A stretch of 63,599 bases of DNA from Streptomyces sp. Je 1-79 (GCF_025195125.1 NZ_JAMGSL010000008.1:1-63599), one strand, 5' to 3'; numbered from the stretch's first letter, positions 17,430-25,989 are shown. The notes: generated from the sequence alone by a model not told the origin. Translations and numbers: made by a program.

Positions 17430-17948
17430 TCAGCTGTGCGGCGCCCAGTAGTCGACCAGGGTGCCCTTGCCGAGCTCCAGGGACTTCCAGGAGCCGTCGA
17501 AGGACAGGACGGAGAAGGCGGCGGTCGGGAAGCCGCTCCGGGTCATCCGGGCCAGCGCATCGCCCTCGGCCGAGCCCGCGAGGGAGTCGGAGAGCGCGTG
17601 CATTCCGGGGTTGTGGCCGATGAGGACGACGGACCGCACCTCGTCGGAGACCTCGTTGAGCAGGGCGACCAGCTCGCCGGGCGAGGCATCGTAGAGCCGC
17701 TCCTCATAGACGGTCCTGGGGCGGTGCGGCAGCTCGTGAACGGCCAGCTTCCAGGTCTCGCGGGTCCTGGCGGCGGTCGAACAGAGGGCCAGATCGAAAG
17801 TGATCCCGGTGTCGGCGAGCTTGCGGCCCGCCACGGGGGCGTCCGTGCGGCCGCGCTCGGCGAGCGGTCGCTCGTGGTCGGACACCTGGGGCCAGTCGGC
17901 CTTGGCATGCCGGAGCAGCACAATCCTGCGGGGTGTATCGACGCTCAT
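17430..17948 (-). CDS. SixA-type histidine phosphatase
   Basis: 172 residues of the branch-1 histidine phosphatase superfamily. The catalytic motif is VLLRHAKADWP (RHG variant RHA). Further conserved residues are in ERPLAERGRTDAP, LCSTAARTRETW and the second catalytic His in VLIGHNPGMHAL. In E. coli SixA dephosphorylates phosphohistidine domains; here the substrate is unknown. ATG 17948 follows a purine-rich sequence. It is convergent with serB. Confidence 0.88.
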   Translation of the reverse strand: MSVDTPRRIVLLRHAKADWPQVSDHERPLAERGRTDAPVAGRKLADTGITFDLALCSTAARTRETWKLAVHELPHRPRTVYEERLYDASPGELVALLNEVSDEVRSVVLIGHNPGMHALSDSLAGSAEGDALARMTRSGFPTAAFSVLSFDGSWKSLELGKGTLVDYWAPHS

Positions 17949-18014
17949 GGACTCCAGCTTCCCATGAAACGGGCCGCCGGGCGCAGGGTGTTGGGTCTGC
18001 CGCGGGCGGTGGGG

Positions 18015-18221
18015 TCAGCGGGGCAGTGTCTGCTGGATCTGCTCCAGGAGACGGCCGACCGACGGGTCCCCTTGGGCGGCGTGGGCCCCGCCCGGTCCCG
18101 CTATGAGAAGGAAGAGGGCGACGAACGCGGCCACGGGCAGGGCCAGCACCCACCAGGGCAGCCGGGTGTCGACGCCGCCGGTGGACGGCGGCGGGGTCCG
18201 GGTGTGCGTGCGGGCCGGCAT
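18015..18221 (-). CDS. Small single-span membrane protein
   Basis: 68 residues: a basic, Pro/Thr-rich cytoplasmic N terminus, one transmembrane helix (LPWWVLALPVAAFVALFLLIAG) and a short polar tail ending LLEQIQQTLPR. ATG 18221 has a textbook ACGGAGG 6-8 nt upstream, which supports a real gene over a frame extension to 18278. The helix plus downstream AHA could also be an uncleaved or cleaved signal. Function unknown. Confidence 0.65.
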   Translation of the reverse strand: MPARTHTRTPPPSTGGVDTRLPWWVLALPVAAFVALFLLIAGPGGAHAAQGDPSVGRLLEQIQQTLPR

Positions 18222-18461
18222 GGCCGCCTCCGTGGGTCGGGACGACGTCCGCAGCGGTGACTGCGGCGATGTCCCCACGCTACGGAGCGTGGACCGGCGG
18301 GCCCATCCGGTGATCCACCCACTTCACCCTGACACTCGCCCCCTAGGGGATGGAGGGGATAACCCCACCGGAGTGCGGGGCACCGAGGCGGAGCCCGCCG
18401 CAGGTGTCCGCCGGCACGACGGAGGCCGGCACGACGGGGACCGGCCGGCGGGGGTCGAGGA

Positions 18462-18578
18462 TCAGGGGGAGGCGAACGTGGCGATGACGGCGATGACGAC
18501 CGAGATCCCGAGCATCGCGCCGAGCACGAGCAGGAGCTTCTTCTGGCCGTTCTGAGGGTTCGGGTCGAGCACTGGCAT
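18462..18578 (-). CDS. SGM_5486-family transporter-associated microprotein
   Basis: 38-residue protein: polar N terminus MPVLDPNPQNGQKK, then one transmembrane helix (LLLVLGAMLGISVVIAVIATF). Streptomyces genomes commonly carry this tiny protein directly after the CynX/NimT-like MFS transporter, as here, 17 bp downstream of the transporter stop. It probably belongs to the transporter operon and may stabilise or regulate the carrier. The role is inferred from position only. Confidence 0.75.
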   Translation of the reverse strand: MPVLDPNPQNGQKKLLLVLGAMLGISVVIAVIATFASP

Positions 18579-18595
18579 GGAGACAGTCTCGCATC

Positions 18596-19903
18596 TCAGC
18601 ATTGGTCCTCGACGGTCCGGGCCCTGCCCGCGAGGGTGCCGACGATCATCTGCGGGATCATCAGCCCGGCCATCAGCGCGAGGGGCAGTCCCCAGCCGCC
18701 GCTGTGCTGGTAGAGCACGCCCACCAGGAGCGGGCCGGGGATGGAGATGAGGTAGCCGACGCTCTGCGCGAAGGCGGAGAGCCGGACGACGCCCGCGCCG
18801 GTGCGGGACCGCAGGCCGATCATGGTGAGCGCGAGCGGGAAGGCGCAGTTGGAGACGCCGAGGAGCAGCGCCCAGACCCAGGCGCCCCCGGCGGGGGCCA
18901 GGTAGAGGCCGCTGTAGCCGACGAGGCCGCAGAGGCCCAGGGCGACGACGATCGGCCCCTGGGTCCTGAGCCGGGTCGCGAGGCCGGGGATGACGAAGGC
19001 GAGCGGGACGCCCATCACCATCGTGACCGCGAGCAGCACACCGGCCGTGCCGGCGGGGACGCCGGCGTCGCGGAAGATCTGCGGCATCCAGCCCATGGTG
19101 ATGTACGCGCCGGTGGCCTGGAGGCCGAAGAAGGCGGCGAGGGCCCACGCGGTGCGGCTGCGGGTGATCCGGAGCGGAGCGGCGGCCGGGGCGCCGGCCT
19201 CGGCGCCCCCGGGGGCGGTGCCGGCGGTCGACCGCGCACCCCGGTCGCGCACGAGCGGGATCCAGGGCAGGACGGCGAGGGCGGCGAGGACGGCCCACAC
19301 ACCGATGCCCATGCGCCAACTGCCGCCCATCGCCTGGGTCATGGGCACGGTGGCAGCGGCGGCCAGGGAGGTGCCGAGGGCGAGCGCCATGGAGTAGAGC
19401 CCGGTCATGGTGCCGACGCGACCGGGGAAGTACCGCTTGACGATCACGGGCATCAGGACGTTGCTGACGGCGATCCCCATGAGGGCGAGGGCGCTGGCGG
19501 CGAGGAAGCCGACGGTGCCGGAGGCGAAGGGGCGGACCGCGAGGCCCGCGAAGATCGCCGCCATGCCGGCGCAGACGACGGCGGCGGGGCCGAAGCGGCG
19601 GGCGAGACGGGGCGCGGTGATGCCGAAGACCGCGAAGCAGAGCGGGGGGACGGAGGTGAGGACGCCGGCCACGCTGCCGCTCATGTGGAGCCCGTCGCGG
19701 ACCTCTTCGAGGAGGGCGCCGAGGCTGGTGATGGCGGGGCGGAGGTTGAGCGCGGCGAGCACCAGTGCGACGACGACGAGCCGGGTGATCCAGACGGCCG
19801 GACGGTCCGGTGCGGGAGAATCCCCCGTGGCGGCGGCCGTGGCGGTGACGGGGGTGCGGGCCGACGGGGCGGCCGTCTTGAGGGTCTGCGGCTCGTCATG
19901 CAT
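18596..19903 (-). CDS. CynX/NimT-family MFS transporter
   Basis: About 435 residues with 12 predicted membrane helices. CynX/NimT markers are NLRPAITSLGALLEEVRDGLHMSG in the first loop and an internal repeat beginning near LAAFFGLQATGAYITMGWMPQIF. Family members carry cyanate, nitroimidazoles or other small organics. No good ribosome site precedes any ATG. ATG 19903 is preferred as a possible leaderless start because TATGAT (minus strand 19911-19916) lies just upstream; ATGs at 19912 and 19915 are alternatives. It is divergent from a GntR regulator with a palindrome between them. Confidence 0.85.
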   Translation of the reverse strand: MHDEPQTLKTAAPSARTPVTATAAATGDSPAPDRPAVWITRLVVVALVLAALNLRPAITSLGALLEEVRDGLHMSGSVAGVLTSVPPLCFAVFGITAPRLARRFGPAAVVCAGMAAIFAGLAVRPFASGTVGFLAASALALMGIAVSNVLMPVIVKRYFPGRVGTMTGLYSMALALGTSLAAAATVPMTQAMGGSWRMGIGVWAVLAALAVLPWIPLVRDRGARSTAGTAPGGAEAGAPAAAPLRITRSRTAWALAAFFGLQATGAYITMGWMPQIFRDAGVPAGTAGVLLAVTMVMGVPLAFVIPGLATRLRTQGPIVVALGLCGLVGYSGLYLAPAGGAWVWALLLGVSNCAFPLALTMIGLRSRTGAGVVRLSAFAQSVGYLISIPGPLLVGVLYQHSGGWGLPLALMAGLMIPQMIVGTLAGRARTVEDQC

Positions 19904-19928
19904 GAGCGCCATCATAGAATCATGGGAT

Positions 19929-19944
19929 GATTGGTTGTCCAATC
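19929..19944. promoter_or_regulatory. Candidate GntR operator
   Basis: Inverted repeat GATTGG-TTGT-CCAATC in the 96-bp gap between the MFS transporter and the GntR regulator. Placement over the region where the transporter promoter should lie suggests regulator binding. Confidence 0.6.
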
Positions 19945-19999
19945 CGGAACGAGTCCGGAACGGGCCGGAACCGATCCGGACCGAAATGGAAGGTGTGCC

Positions 20000-20704
20000 A
20001 TGGCGCTCGGCTCTCCCCGGCGTTCCGGGCTCTCCGATCAGGTGATCACGGAGCTGCGGAACCAGATCACCTCGGGTGAGTGGCCGGTCGGTTCACGGAT
20101 CCCGACCGAACCGGAGCTGGTCGAGCAGCTGGGCGTGGCCCGCAACACCGTCCGCGAGGCCGTGCGGGCGCTCGCGCACAACGGGCTGCTCGACATCCGG
20201 CAGGGCTCGGGGACCTACGTCGTCGCGACGAGCGAGCTGGCGGGGGTCATGCACCGGCGGTTCGCCGGGTCCGATCCCCGGCACATCGCGGAGCTGCGCT
20301 CCACGCTGGAGTCCTCGGCGGCGCGGCTCGCGGCGCAGCGGCGCACGGACCGCGACCTGAAGCAGCTGGACGCCCTGCTCGCGGGGCGCGAGGAGGCGTT
20401 CGCCTCGGGGGACACCGAGCGGTTCGTGATGGCGGACGGCGCCTTCCACCACGCGGTGGTGATCGCCTCCCACAACGAGGTGCTGACCGAGCTGTACGCC
20501 GACCTCGGTCACGTCCTGCGGCAGTGGCTGCGCGACGACGTGGGTCAGGAGCTGCGGCCGGAGCACCACATGGACCACGGGCGCCTGGTGGAGGCGATCC
20601 GGGCCGGCGACGCGGAGACGGCGGCGGCCGAGGCGGCCGGGTATCCGTTCATGTGCCTGAGGAACCTGGGGACGACGGGAGGGGCTCGGCCGGCTGGTGC
20701 GTGA
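20000..20704 (+). CDS. GntR-family (FadR/FCD subgroup) transcriptional regulator
   Basis: 234 residues. The winged HTH (about 10-75) has GLSDQVITELRNQITSGEWPVGSRIPTEPELVEQLGVARNTVREAVRAL and LLDIRQGSGTYV. The FCD effector domain follows (about 95-215) with metal/ligand-type residues in FVMADGAFHHAVVIASHN and EHHMDHGRLVEAI. It probably controls the divergent CynX/NimT transporter and itself. ATG 20000 follows GGAAGGTG. Its last 56 bp overlap the 3' end of the convergent secreted-protein gene. Confidence 0.92.
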   Translation: MALGSPRRSGLSDQVITELRNQITSGEWPVGSRIPTEPELVEQLGVARNTVREAVRALAHNGLLDIRQGSGTYVVATSELAGVMHRRFAGSDPRHIAELRSTLESSAARLAAQRRTDRDLKQLDALLAGREEAFASGDTERFVMADGAFHHAVVIASHNEVLTELYADLGHVLRQWLRDDVGQELRPEHHMDHGRLVEAIRAGDAETAAAEAAGYPFMCLRNLGTTGGARPAGA

Positions 20705-21053
20705 GCCAGGCGGAGCGGACCTCCTTCCAGCAGCGGCCGGTGAGCTGGGCGTATGCGGTGGGGCCGACGTCCACGGGGGCACTGTCGGTGTCCACGTCCC
20801 ACCAGCGGTCGCACTCGACGTGCAGCCGGACGCGGTCGGTGGTGGGATACGGGTTCTGGCAGTACGCGACGACCCGGGAGCCCACGATCTCCGTACGGCA
20901 CGAGGCCCCGAAGTTCTCCGGCGCCCGGGCCGTCGGAACCGGGGCCTCCTCCGCGGGGGCGGGAGCGGCACGGACCTCGGCGGCGACGGCGAGTCCGGCG
21001 AGAAGAGCGACGGCCGACGCGAGAGCGGCGACCCTGCGGTGCGGCGCGCGCAT
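20649..21053 (-). CDS. Secreted protein, unknown function
   Basis: 134 residues. The signal peptide spans about 1-30 (VAALASAVALLAGLAVAAEVRA). The mature part contains four Cys in ASCRTEI, AYCQNP, VECDRW and GRCWKE, so it is probably a small disulfide-bonded extracellular domain. The C-terminal 18 residues are Pro/Ser-rich. No known family is recognised. It converges on the GntR gene, with a 56-bp 3' overlap; the overlapping tail may be an artefact of a late stop codon. Confidence 0.65.
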   Translation of the reverse strand: MRAPHRRVAALASAVALLAGLAVAAEVRAAPAPAEEAPVPTARAPENFGASCRTEIVGSRVVAYCQNPYPTTDRVRLHVECDRWWDVDTDSAPVDVGPTAYAQLTGRCWKEVRSAWLTHQPAEPLPSSPGSSGT

Positions 21054-21172
21054 GCCCGTACCTCCTCCCCATTAGCCGGATGTCACGCTCTGATCCAGTT
21101 TGGGGTGGGTCGCCGGACTTTTCGACTCGGGGGGCGCGCGGCCGGTACGCGGGGGGTGGGCGGGCGGTACGA

Positions 21173-21214
21173 CGAAGGCCGGGCGGGCCTCCGTGGAGGG
21201 CCGCCCGGCCTTCG
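21173..21214 (-). terminator. Terminator after fabI
   Basis: Perfect 14-bp stem CGAAGGCCGGGCGG / CCGCCCGGCCTTCG with an internal CCTCC/GGAGG mini-stem, 25 bp past the fabI stop. Confidence 0.85.
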
Positions 21215-21238
21215 TCAGGTCGTCGCCTGTGCGAGCGC

Positions 21239-22015
21239 CTACGCGCCGATCGCGTGCAGACCGCCGTCGACGTGGATGATCTCGCCCGTGGTCTTCGGGA
21301 ACCAGTCGGACAGCAGGGCGACGACGCCCTTGCCCGTCGGCTCCGGGTCGGCGAGGTCCCACGCGAGCGGGGACCGGGTGTCCCAGACGGCGGCCAGGTC
21401 GGAGAAGCCGGGGATCGACTTCGCGGCCATCGAACCGAGCGGGCCCGCGGAGATCAGGTTGCAGCGGATGTCCTGCTTGCCCAGGTCACGCGCCATGTAG
21501 CGGCTGGTGGCCTCCAGCGCGGCCTTGGCCGGGCCCATCCAGTCGTACTGCGGCCAGGCGAACTGCGCGTCGAAGGTGAGGCCGACGACCGAGCCGCCCT
21601 GGTGCATCAGCGGCAGCAGCGCCATCGTCAGGGACTTCAGCGAGAAGGCCGAGACGTGCATGGCGGTGGCGACGGACTCGAACGGCGTGTTCAGGAAGTT
21701 GCCGCCGAGCGCGTCCTGCGGGGCGAAGCCGATGGAGTGGACGATGCCGTCGAGCCGGTCACCGAGGTGCTCGCGGACCTGGCCCGCAAGGCGGGCGAGG
21801 TGCTCGTCGTTGGAGACGTCGAGCTCCAGGACTTTCACCTTGTCGGGGTGGGGCAGCTTCTTGGCGATGCGCTCGGTCAGCGTCGGCCGCGGCCAGGCGG
21901 TGAGGATGATCTCCGCGCCCTGCTCCTGGGCCAGCTTGGCGGTGTGGAAGGCGATGGAGGACTCCATCAGCACACCGGTGATCAGGATGCGCTTGCCCTC
22001 GAGAATTCCGCTCAT
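21239..22015 (-). CDS. fabI: Enoyl-ACP reductase FabI (InhA type)
   Basis: 258 residues. NADH-dependent reduction of trans-2-enoyl-ACP, the last step of each fatty-acid elongation cycle. Motifs: GKRILITGVLMESSIAFHTAKLAQEQGAE (FabI-type Rossmann loop), the IGFAP segment, and a catalytic Tyr-x6-Lys arrangement in YDWMGPAKAALE. The C terminus is GEIIHVDGGLHAIGA, as in actinobacterial InhA. It lies 5 bp after fabG on the same strand, reproducing the mycobacterial fabG1-inhA operon. Confidence 0.95.
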   Translation of the reverse strand: MSGILEGKRILITGVLMESSIAFHTAKLAQEQGAEIILTAWPRPTLTERIAKKLPHPDKVKVLELDVSNDEHLARLAGQVREHLGDRLDGIVHSIGFAPQDALGGNFLNTPFESVATAMHVSAFSLKSLTMALLPLMHQGGSVVGLTFDAQFAWPQYDWMGPAKAALEATSRYMARDLGKQDIRCNLISAGPLGSMAAKSIPGFSDLAAVWDTRSPLAWDLADPEPTGKGVVALLSDWFPKTTGEIIHVDGGLHAIGA

Positions 22016-22020
22016 GGTGA

Positions 22021-22740
22021 TCAGTGACCCATGCCCAATCCGCCGTCAACCGGGATGACGGCTCCAGTGATGTACGAGGCGTCGTCGGAGGCGAGGAACT
22101 TCACCGCTGCGGCGATCTCCTGGGGCTGCGCGTAGCGGCCCAGCGGCACCTGGGACACGATGCCCGCGCGCTGCTCCTCGGTCAGCACCGCGGTCATGTC
22201 GGTGTCGACAAAACCGGGGGCGACGACATTGAACGTGATGTTGCGCGAGCCGAGCTCACGGGCCAGGGAGCGGGCGAAGCCGACCAGTCCGGCCTTGGAG
22301 GCGGCGTAGTTCGCCTGCCCCGCCGAGCCGAGGAGACCGACGACCGAGGAGATCAGGACGACGCGGCCCTTCTTGGCCCGCAGCATGCCGCGGTTGGCGC
22401 GCTTGACGACCCTGAAGGTGCCCGTCAGGTTGGTGTCGAGGACGGAGGTGAAGTCCTCCTCGCTCATGCGCATCAGGAGCTGGTCCTTGGTGATCCCGGC
22501 GTTCGCCACCAGGACCTCCACCGGACCGTGCTTCTCCTCGATCTCCTTGTACGCCTGCTCCACCTGCTCGCCGTCGGTGATGTCGCACTTGACGGCGAGA
22601 CAGCCGAGATCGGTCAGGGCGGCCGGCGGCTCACCGGACCGGTACGTGATCGCGACCTTGTCGCCGGCCTCGGCGAACGCGCGGGCGATGGCGAGGCCGA
22701 TGCCCCGGTTTCCTCCGGTGACGAGAACCGAGCGGCTCAA
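22021..22740 (-). CDS. fabG: 3-oxoacyl-ACP reductase FabG
   Basis: 239 residues. NADPH-dependent reduction of 3-ketoacyl-ACP in fatty-acid synthesis. Motifs: VTGGNRGIGLAIA, NAGITKDQLLMRM, and the catalytic Ser-Tyr-Lys set in ISSVVGLLGSAGQANYAASKAGL. The tail is ITGAVIPVDGGLGMGH. The start is a rare TTG at 22740, with AAAGGGTGA 5 nt upstream; no better start lies nearby. First gene of the fabG-fabI operon; divergent from tldD. Confidence 0.95.
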   Translation of the reverse strand: MSRSVLVTGGNRGIGLAIARAFAEAGDKVAITYRSGEPPAALTDLGCLAVKCDITDGEQVEQAYKEIEEKHGPVEVLVANAGITKDQLLMRMSEEDFTSVLDTNLTGTFRVVKRANRGMLRAKKGRVVLISSVVGLLGSAGQANYAASKAGLVGFARSLARELGSRNITFNVVAPGFVDTDMTAVLTEEQRAGIVSQVPLGRYAQPQEIAAAVKFLASDDASYITGAVIPVDGGLGMGH

Positions 22741-22925
22741 CGGATCACCCTTTCGATAGCGGTCTGGATACCGAAAACCTATCGGTCCGCTTCCTTCCGC
22801 GAGGACACGGCCCCTGACAGTGGCGTACGGATGTCACTGTCGGGTCCCTACATAAAGCTCTGGGCGCGGCGGCCCAAAGCGCGACATGATCGGGGATGAC
22901 CGGTCTCACACGACAGGAGACAGCT

Positions 22926-24458
22926 GTGCCATCTGGCATCCATTCCCTCGACGCGGCCTTCACGGCACTGCCGCTGCGGGCGCTCGCCGACGCGGCGCTC
23001 GCACGCGCGCGTGCCCTCGGCTCCGACCATGCCGACTTCCGTCTGGAGCGGGTGCGCAGCGCCTCGTGGCGGCTGCGCGACGCCAAGCCCTCGGGTTCAT
23101 CGGACACCACGGACCTCGGCTACGCGGTGCGGGTGGTGCACGGCGGGGCGTGGGGGTTCGCCTCCGGGGTCGACCTCACCATGGACGGGGCGGCGCGGGT
23201 CGCCTCGCAGGCCGTCGCCATGGCCAAGCTGTCCGCCAAGGTGATCGCCGCGGCGGGCTCCGACGAGCGCGTGGAGCTGGCCCCCGAGCCGGTGCACGCG
23301 GAGAAGACCTGGATCTCCTCGTACGAGGTCAACCCTTTCGACATCCCCGGTGCGGAGAAGAGCGCGCTGCTCGCCGACTGGAGCGACCGACTGCTGCGGG
23401 CGGAGGGCGTGGCGCACGTGGACGCCTCGCTGATGACCGTCCAGGAGAACAAGTTCTACGCGGACACCGCGGGCACCGTCACCACCCAGCAGCGGGTGCG
23501 GCTGCACCCGCAGCTCACCGCGGTCGCCGTCGACGAGACGACGGGCGAGTTCGACTCCATGCGGACGATCGCGCCGCCGGTCGGGCGGGGCTGGGAGTAC
23601 CTGACCGGCACCGGCTGGGACTGGGCCGCCGAGCTGGAGCGGATCCCGGAGCTGCTCGCCGAGAAGATGCGCGCACCGAGCGTGGAGGCGGGGACGTACG
23701 ACCTGGTCGTCGACCCGTCGAACCTCTGGCTGACGATCCACGAGTCGATCGGCCACGCCACCGAGCTGGACCGGGCGCTGGGGTACGAGGCGGCGTACGC
23801 CGGTACCTCGTTCGCCACCTTCGACCAGCTGGGGAAGCTGGCGTACGGCTCGTCGATCATGAACGTGACGGGCGACCGCACCGCCGAGCACGGCCTCGCG
23901 ACGGTCGGGTACGACGACGAGGGCGTCCAGGCGCAGAGCTGGGACCTGGTGAAGGACGGCACGCTCGTCGGCTACCAGCTGGACCGGCGGATCGCGCAGC
24001 TGACGGGCCTCGGCCGGTCGAACGGCTGCGCGTTCGCCGACTCCCCCGGGCACGTGCCGGTGCAGCGGATGGCGAACGTCTCGCTCCAGCCGGACCCGGG
24101 CGGGCTCTCCACGGAGGACCTGATCGGGGGCGTCGAGCGGGGCATCTACGTGGTCGGCGACCGCTCGTGGTCGATCGACATGCAGCGGTACAACTTCCAG
24201 TTCACCGGACAGCGCTTCTTCCGCATCGAGAACGGCAAGCTGGCCGGGCAGCTGCGGGACGTCGCGTACCAGGCGACGACGACCGACTTCTGGGGCTCGA
24301 TGGAGAAGGTCGGCGGCCCGCAGACGTACGTCCTGGGCGGCGCGTTCAACTGCGGCAAGGCCCAGCCGGGCCAGGTCGCGGCGGTCTCCCACGGCTGCCC
24401 GTCCGCCCTCTTCCGGGGCGTCAACATCTTGAACACCACGCAGGAGGCGGGACGATGA
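22926..24458 (+). CDS. tldD: TldD metalloprotease subunit
   Basis: 510 residues, the catalytic subunit of the TldD/TldE heterodimer that degrades unfolded peptides and matures some RiPPs. The zinc motif HESIGH is at about 272-277, followed by ATELDRALGYEAAYAGTSFAT. The conserved C-terminal GAFNCGK.QPGQ.A.VSHGCP segment is present. GTG 22926 is chosen for AGGAG 6 nt upstream. The stop (TGA 24456-24458) overlaps an ATG. The terminal coding sequence TTGAACACCACGCAGGAGGC is repeated 86 bp downstream, just before tldE. Confidence 0.93.
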   Translation: MPSGIHSLDAAFTALPLRALADAALARARALGSDHADFRLERVRSASWRLRDAKPSGSSDTTDLGYAVRVVHGGAWGFASGVDLTMDGAARVASQAVAMAKLSAKVIAAAGSDERVELAPEPVHAEKTWISSYEVNPFDIPGAEKSALLADWSDRLLRAEGVAHVDASLMTVQENKFYADTAGTVTTQQRVRLHPQLTAVAVDETTGEFDSMRTIAPPVGRGWEYLTGTGWDWAAELERIPELLAEKMRAPSVEAGTYDLVVDPSNLWLTIHESIGHATELDRALGYEAAYAGTSFATFDQLGKLAYGSSIMNVTGDRTAEHGLATVGYDDEGVQAQSWDLVKDGTLVGYQLDRRIAQLTGLGRSNGCAFADSPGHVPVQRMANVSLQPDPGGLSTEDLIGGVERGIYVVGDRSWSIDMQRYNFQFTGQRFFRIENGKLAGQLRDVAYQATTTDFWGSMEKVGGPQTYVLGGAFNCGKAQPGQVAAVSHGCPSALFRGVNILNTTQEAGR

Positions 24459-24544
24459 CCGGTCACCACGGAATCTGCCGGGGGTCCGGGGGTCGGCCCC
24501 CGGGCAAGCACAGTTTGAACACCACGCAGGAGGCCGGTCGATGA
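24429..24544 (+). repeat. Direct duplication of the tldD 3' end
   Basis: Two 30-bp copies, 24429-24458 and 24515-24544, identical at 28 positions. Each includes the last nine tldD codons, an AGGAGG ribosome site and an ATGA stop/start overlap. A hairpin-forming CCGGGGG-TCGG-CCCCCGG lies between them. The offset is 86 bp. Confidence 0.95.
24455..24544 (+). CDS. 29-codon coupled ORF between tldD and tldE
   Basis: Starts at the ATGA overlapping the tldD stop and ends at the TGA overlapping the tldE ATG. It has its own AGGAGG (24442-24447) upstream. The peptide begins MTGHHGICRGSGGRPPGK and ends LNTTQEAGR, a copy of the TldD C terminus. It arises from the local duplication. It may simply be a ribosome bridge that keeps tldE coupled, or be translated to a 29-residue peptide; sequence alone cannot tell. 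Confidence 0.4.
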   Translation: MTGHHGICRGSGGRPPGKHSLNTTQEAGR

Positions 24545-25935
24545 GCTCCCGTATCACCAAGCCGCACGAGATCGTCGAGCGGGCGCTCGAGCTGTCCCGG
24601 GCGGACGGCTGTGTCGTCATCGCCGACGAGGAGTCCTCCGCCAACCTCCGCTGGGCGGGCAACGCGCTCACGACGAACGGCGTGACCCGGGGCCGTACGC
24701 TCACGGTCGTCGCCACCGTGGACGGCGCTCAGGGGACCGCGTCCGGTGTGGTCTCGCGCTCGGCCGTGACCCTCGACGACCTGGAGCCCCTGGTGCGGGC
24801 GGCGGAGGCCGCCGCACGGGCCGCGGGGCCGGCCGAGGACGCCCAGCCGCTCGTCGAAGGCGTGGACACCTCCCCGGACTTCATCGACGCGCCGGCCGAG
24901 ACCACCTCCGCCGTCTTCACGGACTTCGCGCCCGCGCTCGGCGAGGCCTTCGCCCGCGCCCGGGCGGGCGGCCGTGAGCTGTACGGCTTCGCCAACCACG
25001 AGCTGACCTCGACCTACCTGGGCACGTCGACGGGGCTGCGGCTGCGGCACGACCAGCCGAACGGCACCCTGGAGCTCAACGCCAAGTCGCCGGACCGCTC
25101 GCGCTCCGCGTGGGCCGGGCGTTCGACGCGGGACTTCAAGGACGTCGACCCGGCGGCGCTCGACGCCGACCTGGCGAAGCGGCTCGGCTGGGCGGAGCGC
25201 AGGATCGAGCTGCCCGCCGGGCGGTACGAGACGCTGCTGCCGCCGACCGCCGTGGCCGACCTGCTGATCTACCAGCTGTGGTCGTCGGCGGCCCGGGACG
25301 CGGTGGAGGGCCGTACGGTCTTCTCGAAGCCCGGCGGCGGCACCCGGCTCGGCGAGACGCTCTCCCCGCTGCCGCTGACCCTGCGCAGCGATCCGAACGA
25401 GCCGGGTCTGGAGTCCGCGCCGTTCGTGATCGCGCACTCCTCGAGCGACGACTCCTCCGTCTTCGACAACGGTCTGCCGCTGCCTCCGATCGACTGGGTA
25501 CGGGAGGGGAGGCTGGAGCACCTGATCACCACGCGGCACACCGCGGGCCTCACCCGCCTGCCCGTGGCGCCCGGGGCCGGGAACCTGATCCTGGACGGCG
25601 GAGGCGAGCGTTCGCTGGAGGAGATGGTGGCCTCCACCGAGCGGGGGCTGCTGCTGACCTGCCTCTGGTACATCCGCGAGGTCGACCCGGCGACGCTGCT
25701 GCTGACGGGGCTGACCCGGGACGGCGTCTACCTCGTGGAGAACGGGGAGGTGGTCGGCGAGGTGAACAACTTCCGGTTCAACGAGTCGCCGGTGGACCTG
25801 CTGTCGCGGGCCTCGGAGGCCGGCCGGACCGAGAAGACGCTGCCGCGCGAGTGGAGCGACTGGTTCACCAGGGCGGCGATGCCCGCGCTGCGGGTGCCGG
25901 ACTTCAACATGAGCTCGGTCAGCAAGGGCGTGTGA
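24541..25935 (+). CDS. tldE: TldE/PmbA metalloprotease partner subunit
   Basis: 464 residues, the TldE/PmbA partner that lacks the zinc motif. Family segments: CVVIADEESSANLRWAGNALTTNGVTRGRTLTVVATV, a C-terminal TRHTAGLTRLPVAPGAGNLIL, and GLLLTCLWYIREVDPATLLLTGLTRDGVYLVENGEV. No HExxxH is present, as expected. ATG 24541 overlaps the preceding short ORF as ATGA and has AGGAGG upstream in the second copy of the duplicated segment. Forms a heterodimer with TldD. Confidence 0.92.
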   Translation: MSSRITKPHEIVERALELSRADGCVVIADEESSANLRWAGNALTTNGVTRGRTLTVVATVDGAQGTASGVVSRSAVTLDDLEPLVRAAEAAARAAGPAEDAQPLVEGVDTSPDFIDAPAETTSAVFTDFAPALGEAFARARAGGRELYGFANHELTSTYLGTSTGLRLRHDQPNGTLELNAKSPDRSRSAWAGRSTRDFKDVDPAALDADLAKRLGWAERRIELPAGRYETLLPPTAVADLLIYQLWSSAARDAVEGRTVFSKPGGGTRLGETLSPLPLTLRSDPNEPGLESAPFVIAHSSSDDSSVFDNGLPLPPIDWVREGRLEHLITTRHTAGLTRLPVAPGAGNLILDGGGERSLEEMVASTERGLLLTCLWYIREVDPATLLLTGLTRDGVYLVENGEVVGEVNNFRFNESPVDLLSRASEAGRTEKTLPREWSDWFTRAAMPALRVPDFNMSSVSKGV

Positions 25936-25989
25936 CCCGCCTAGACTGAGGGACGGCGTGACGACTATCGATCAAGGAGACCGGACACC

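Noticed and set aside
25936..25989. T-box leader before tyrS
   Set aside because: The gap is only 54 bp, too short for a T-box, and no terminator-antiterminator is visible.
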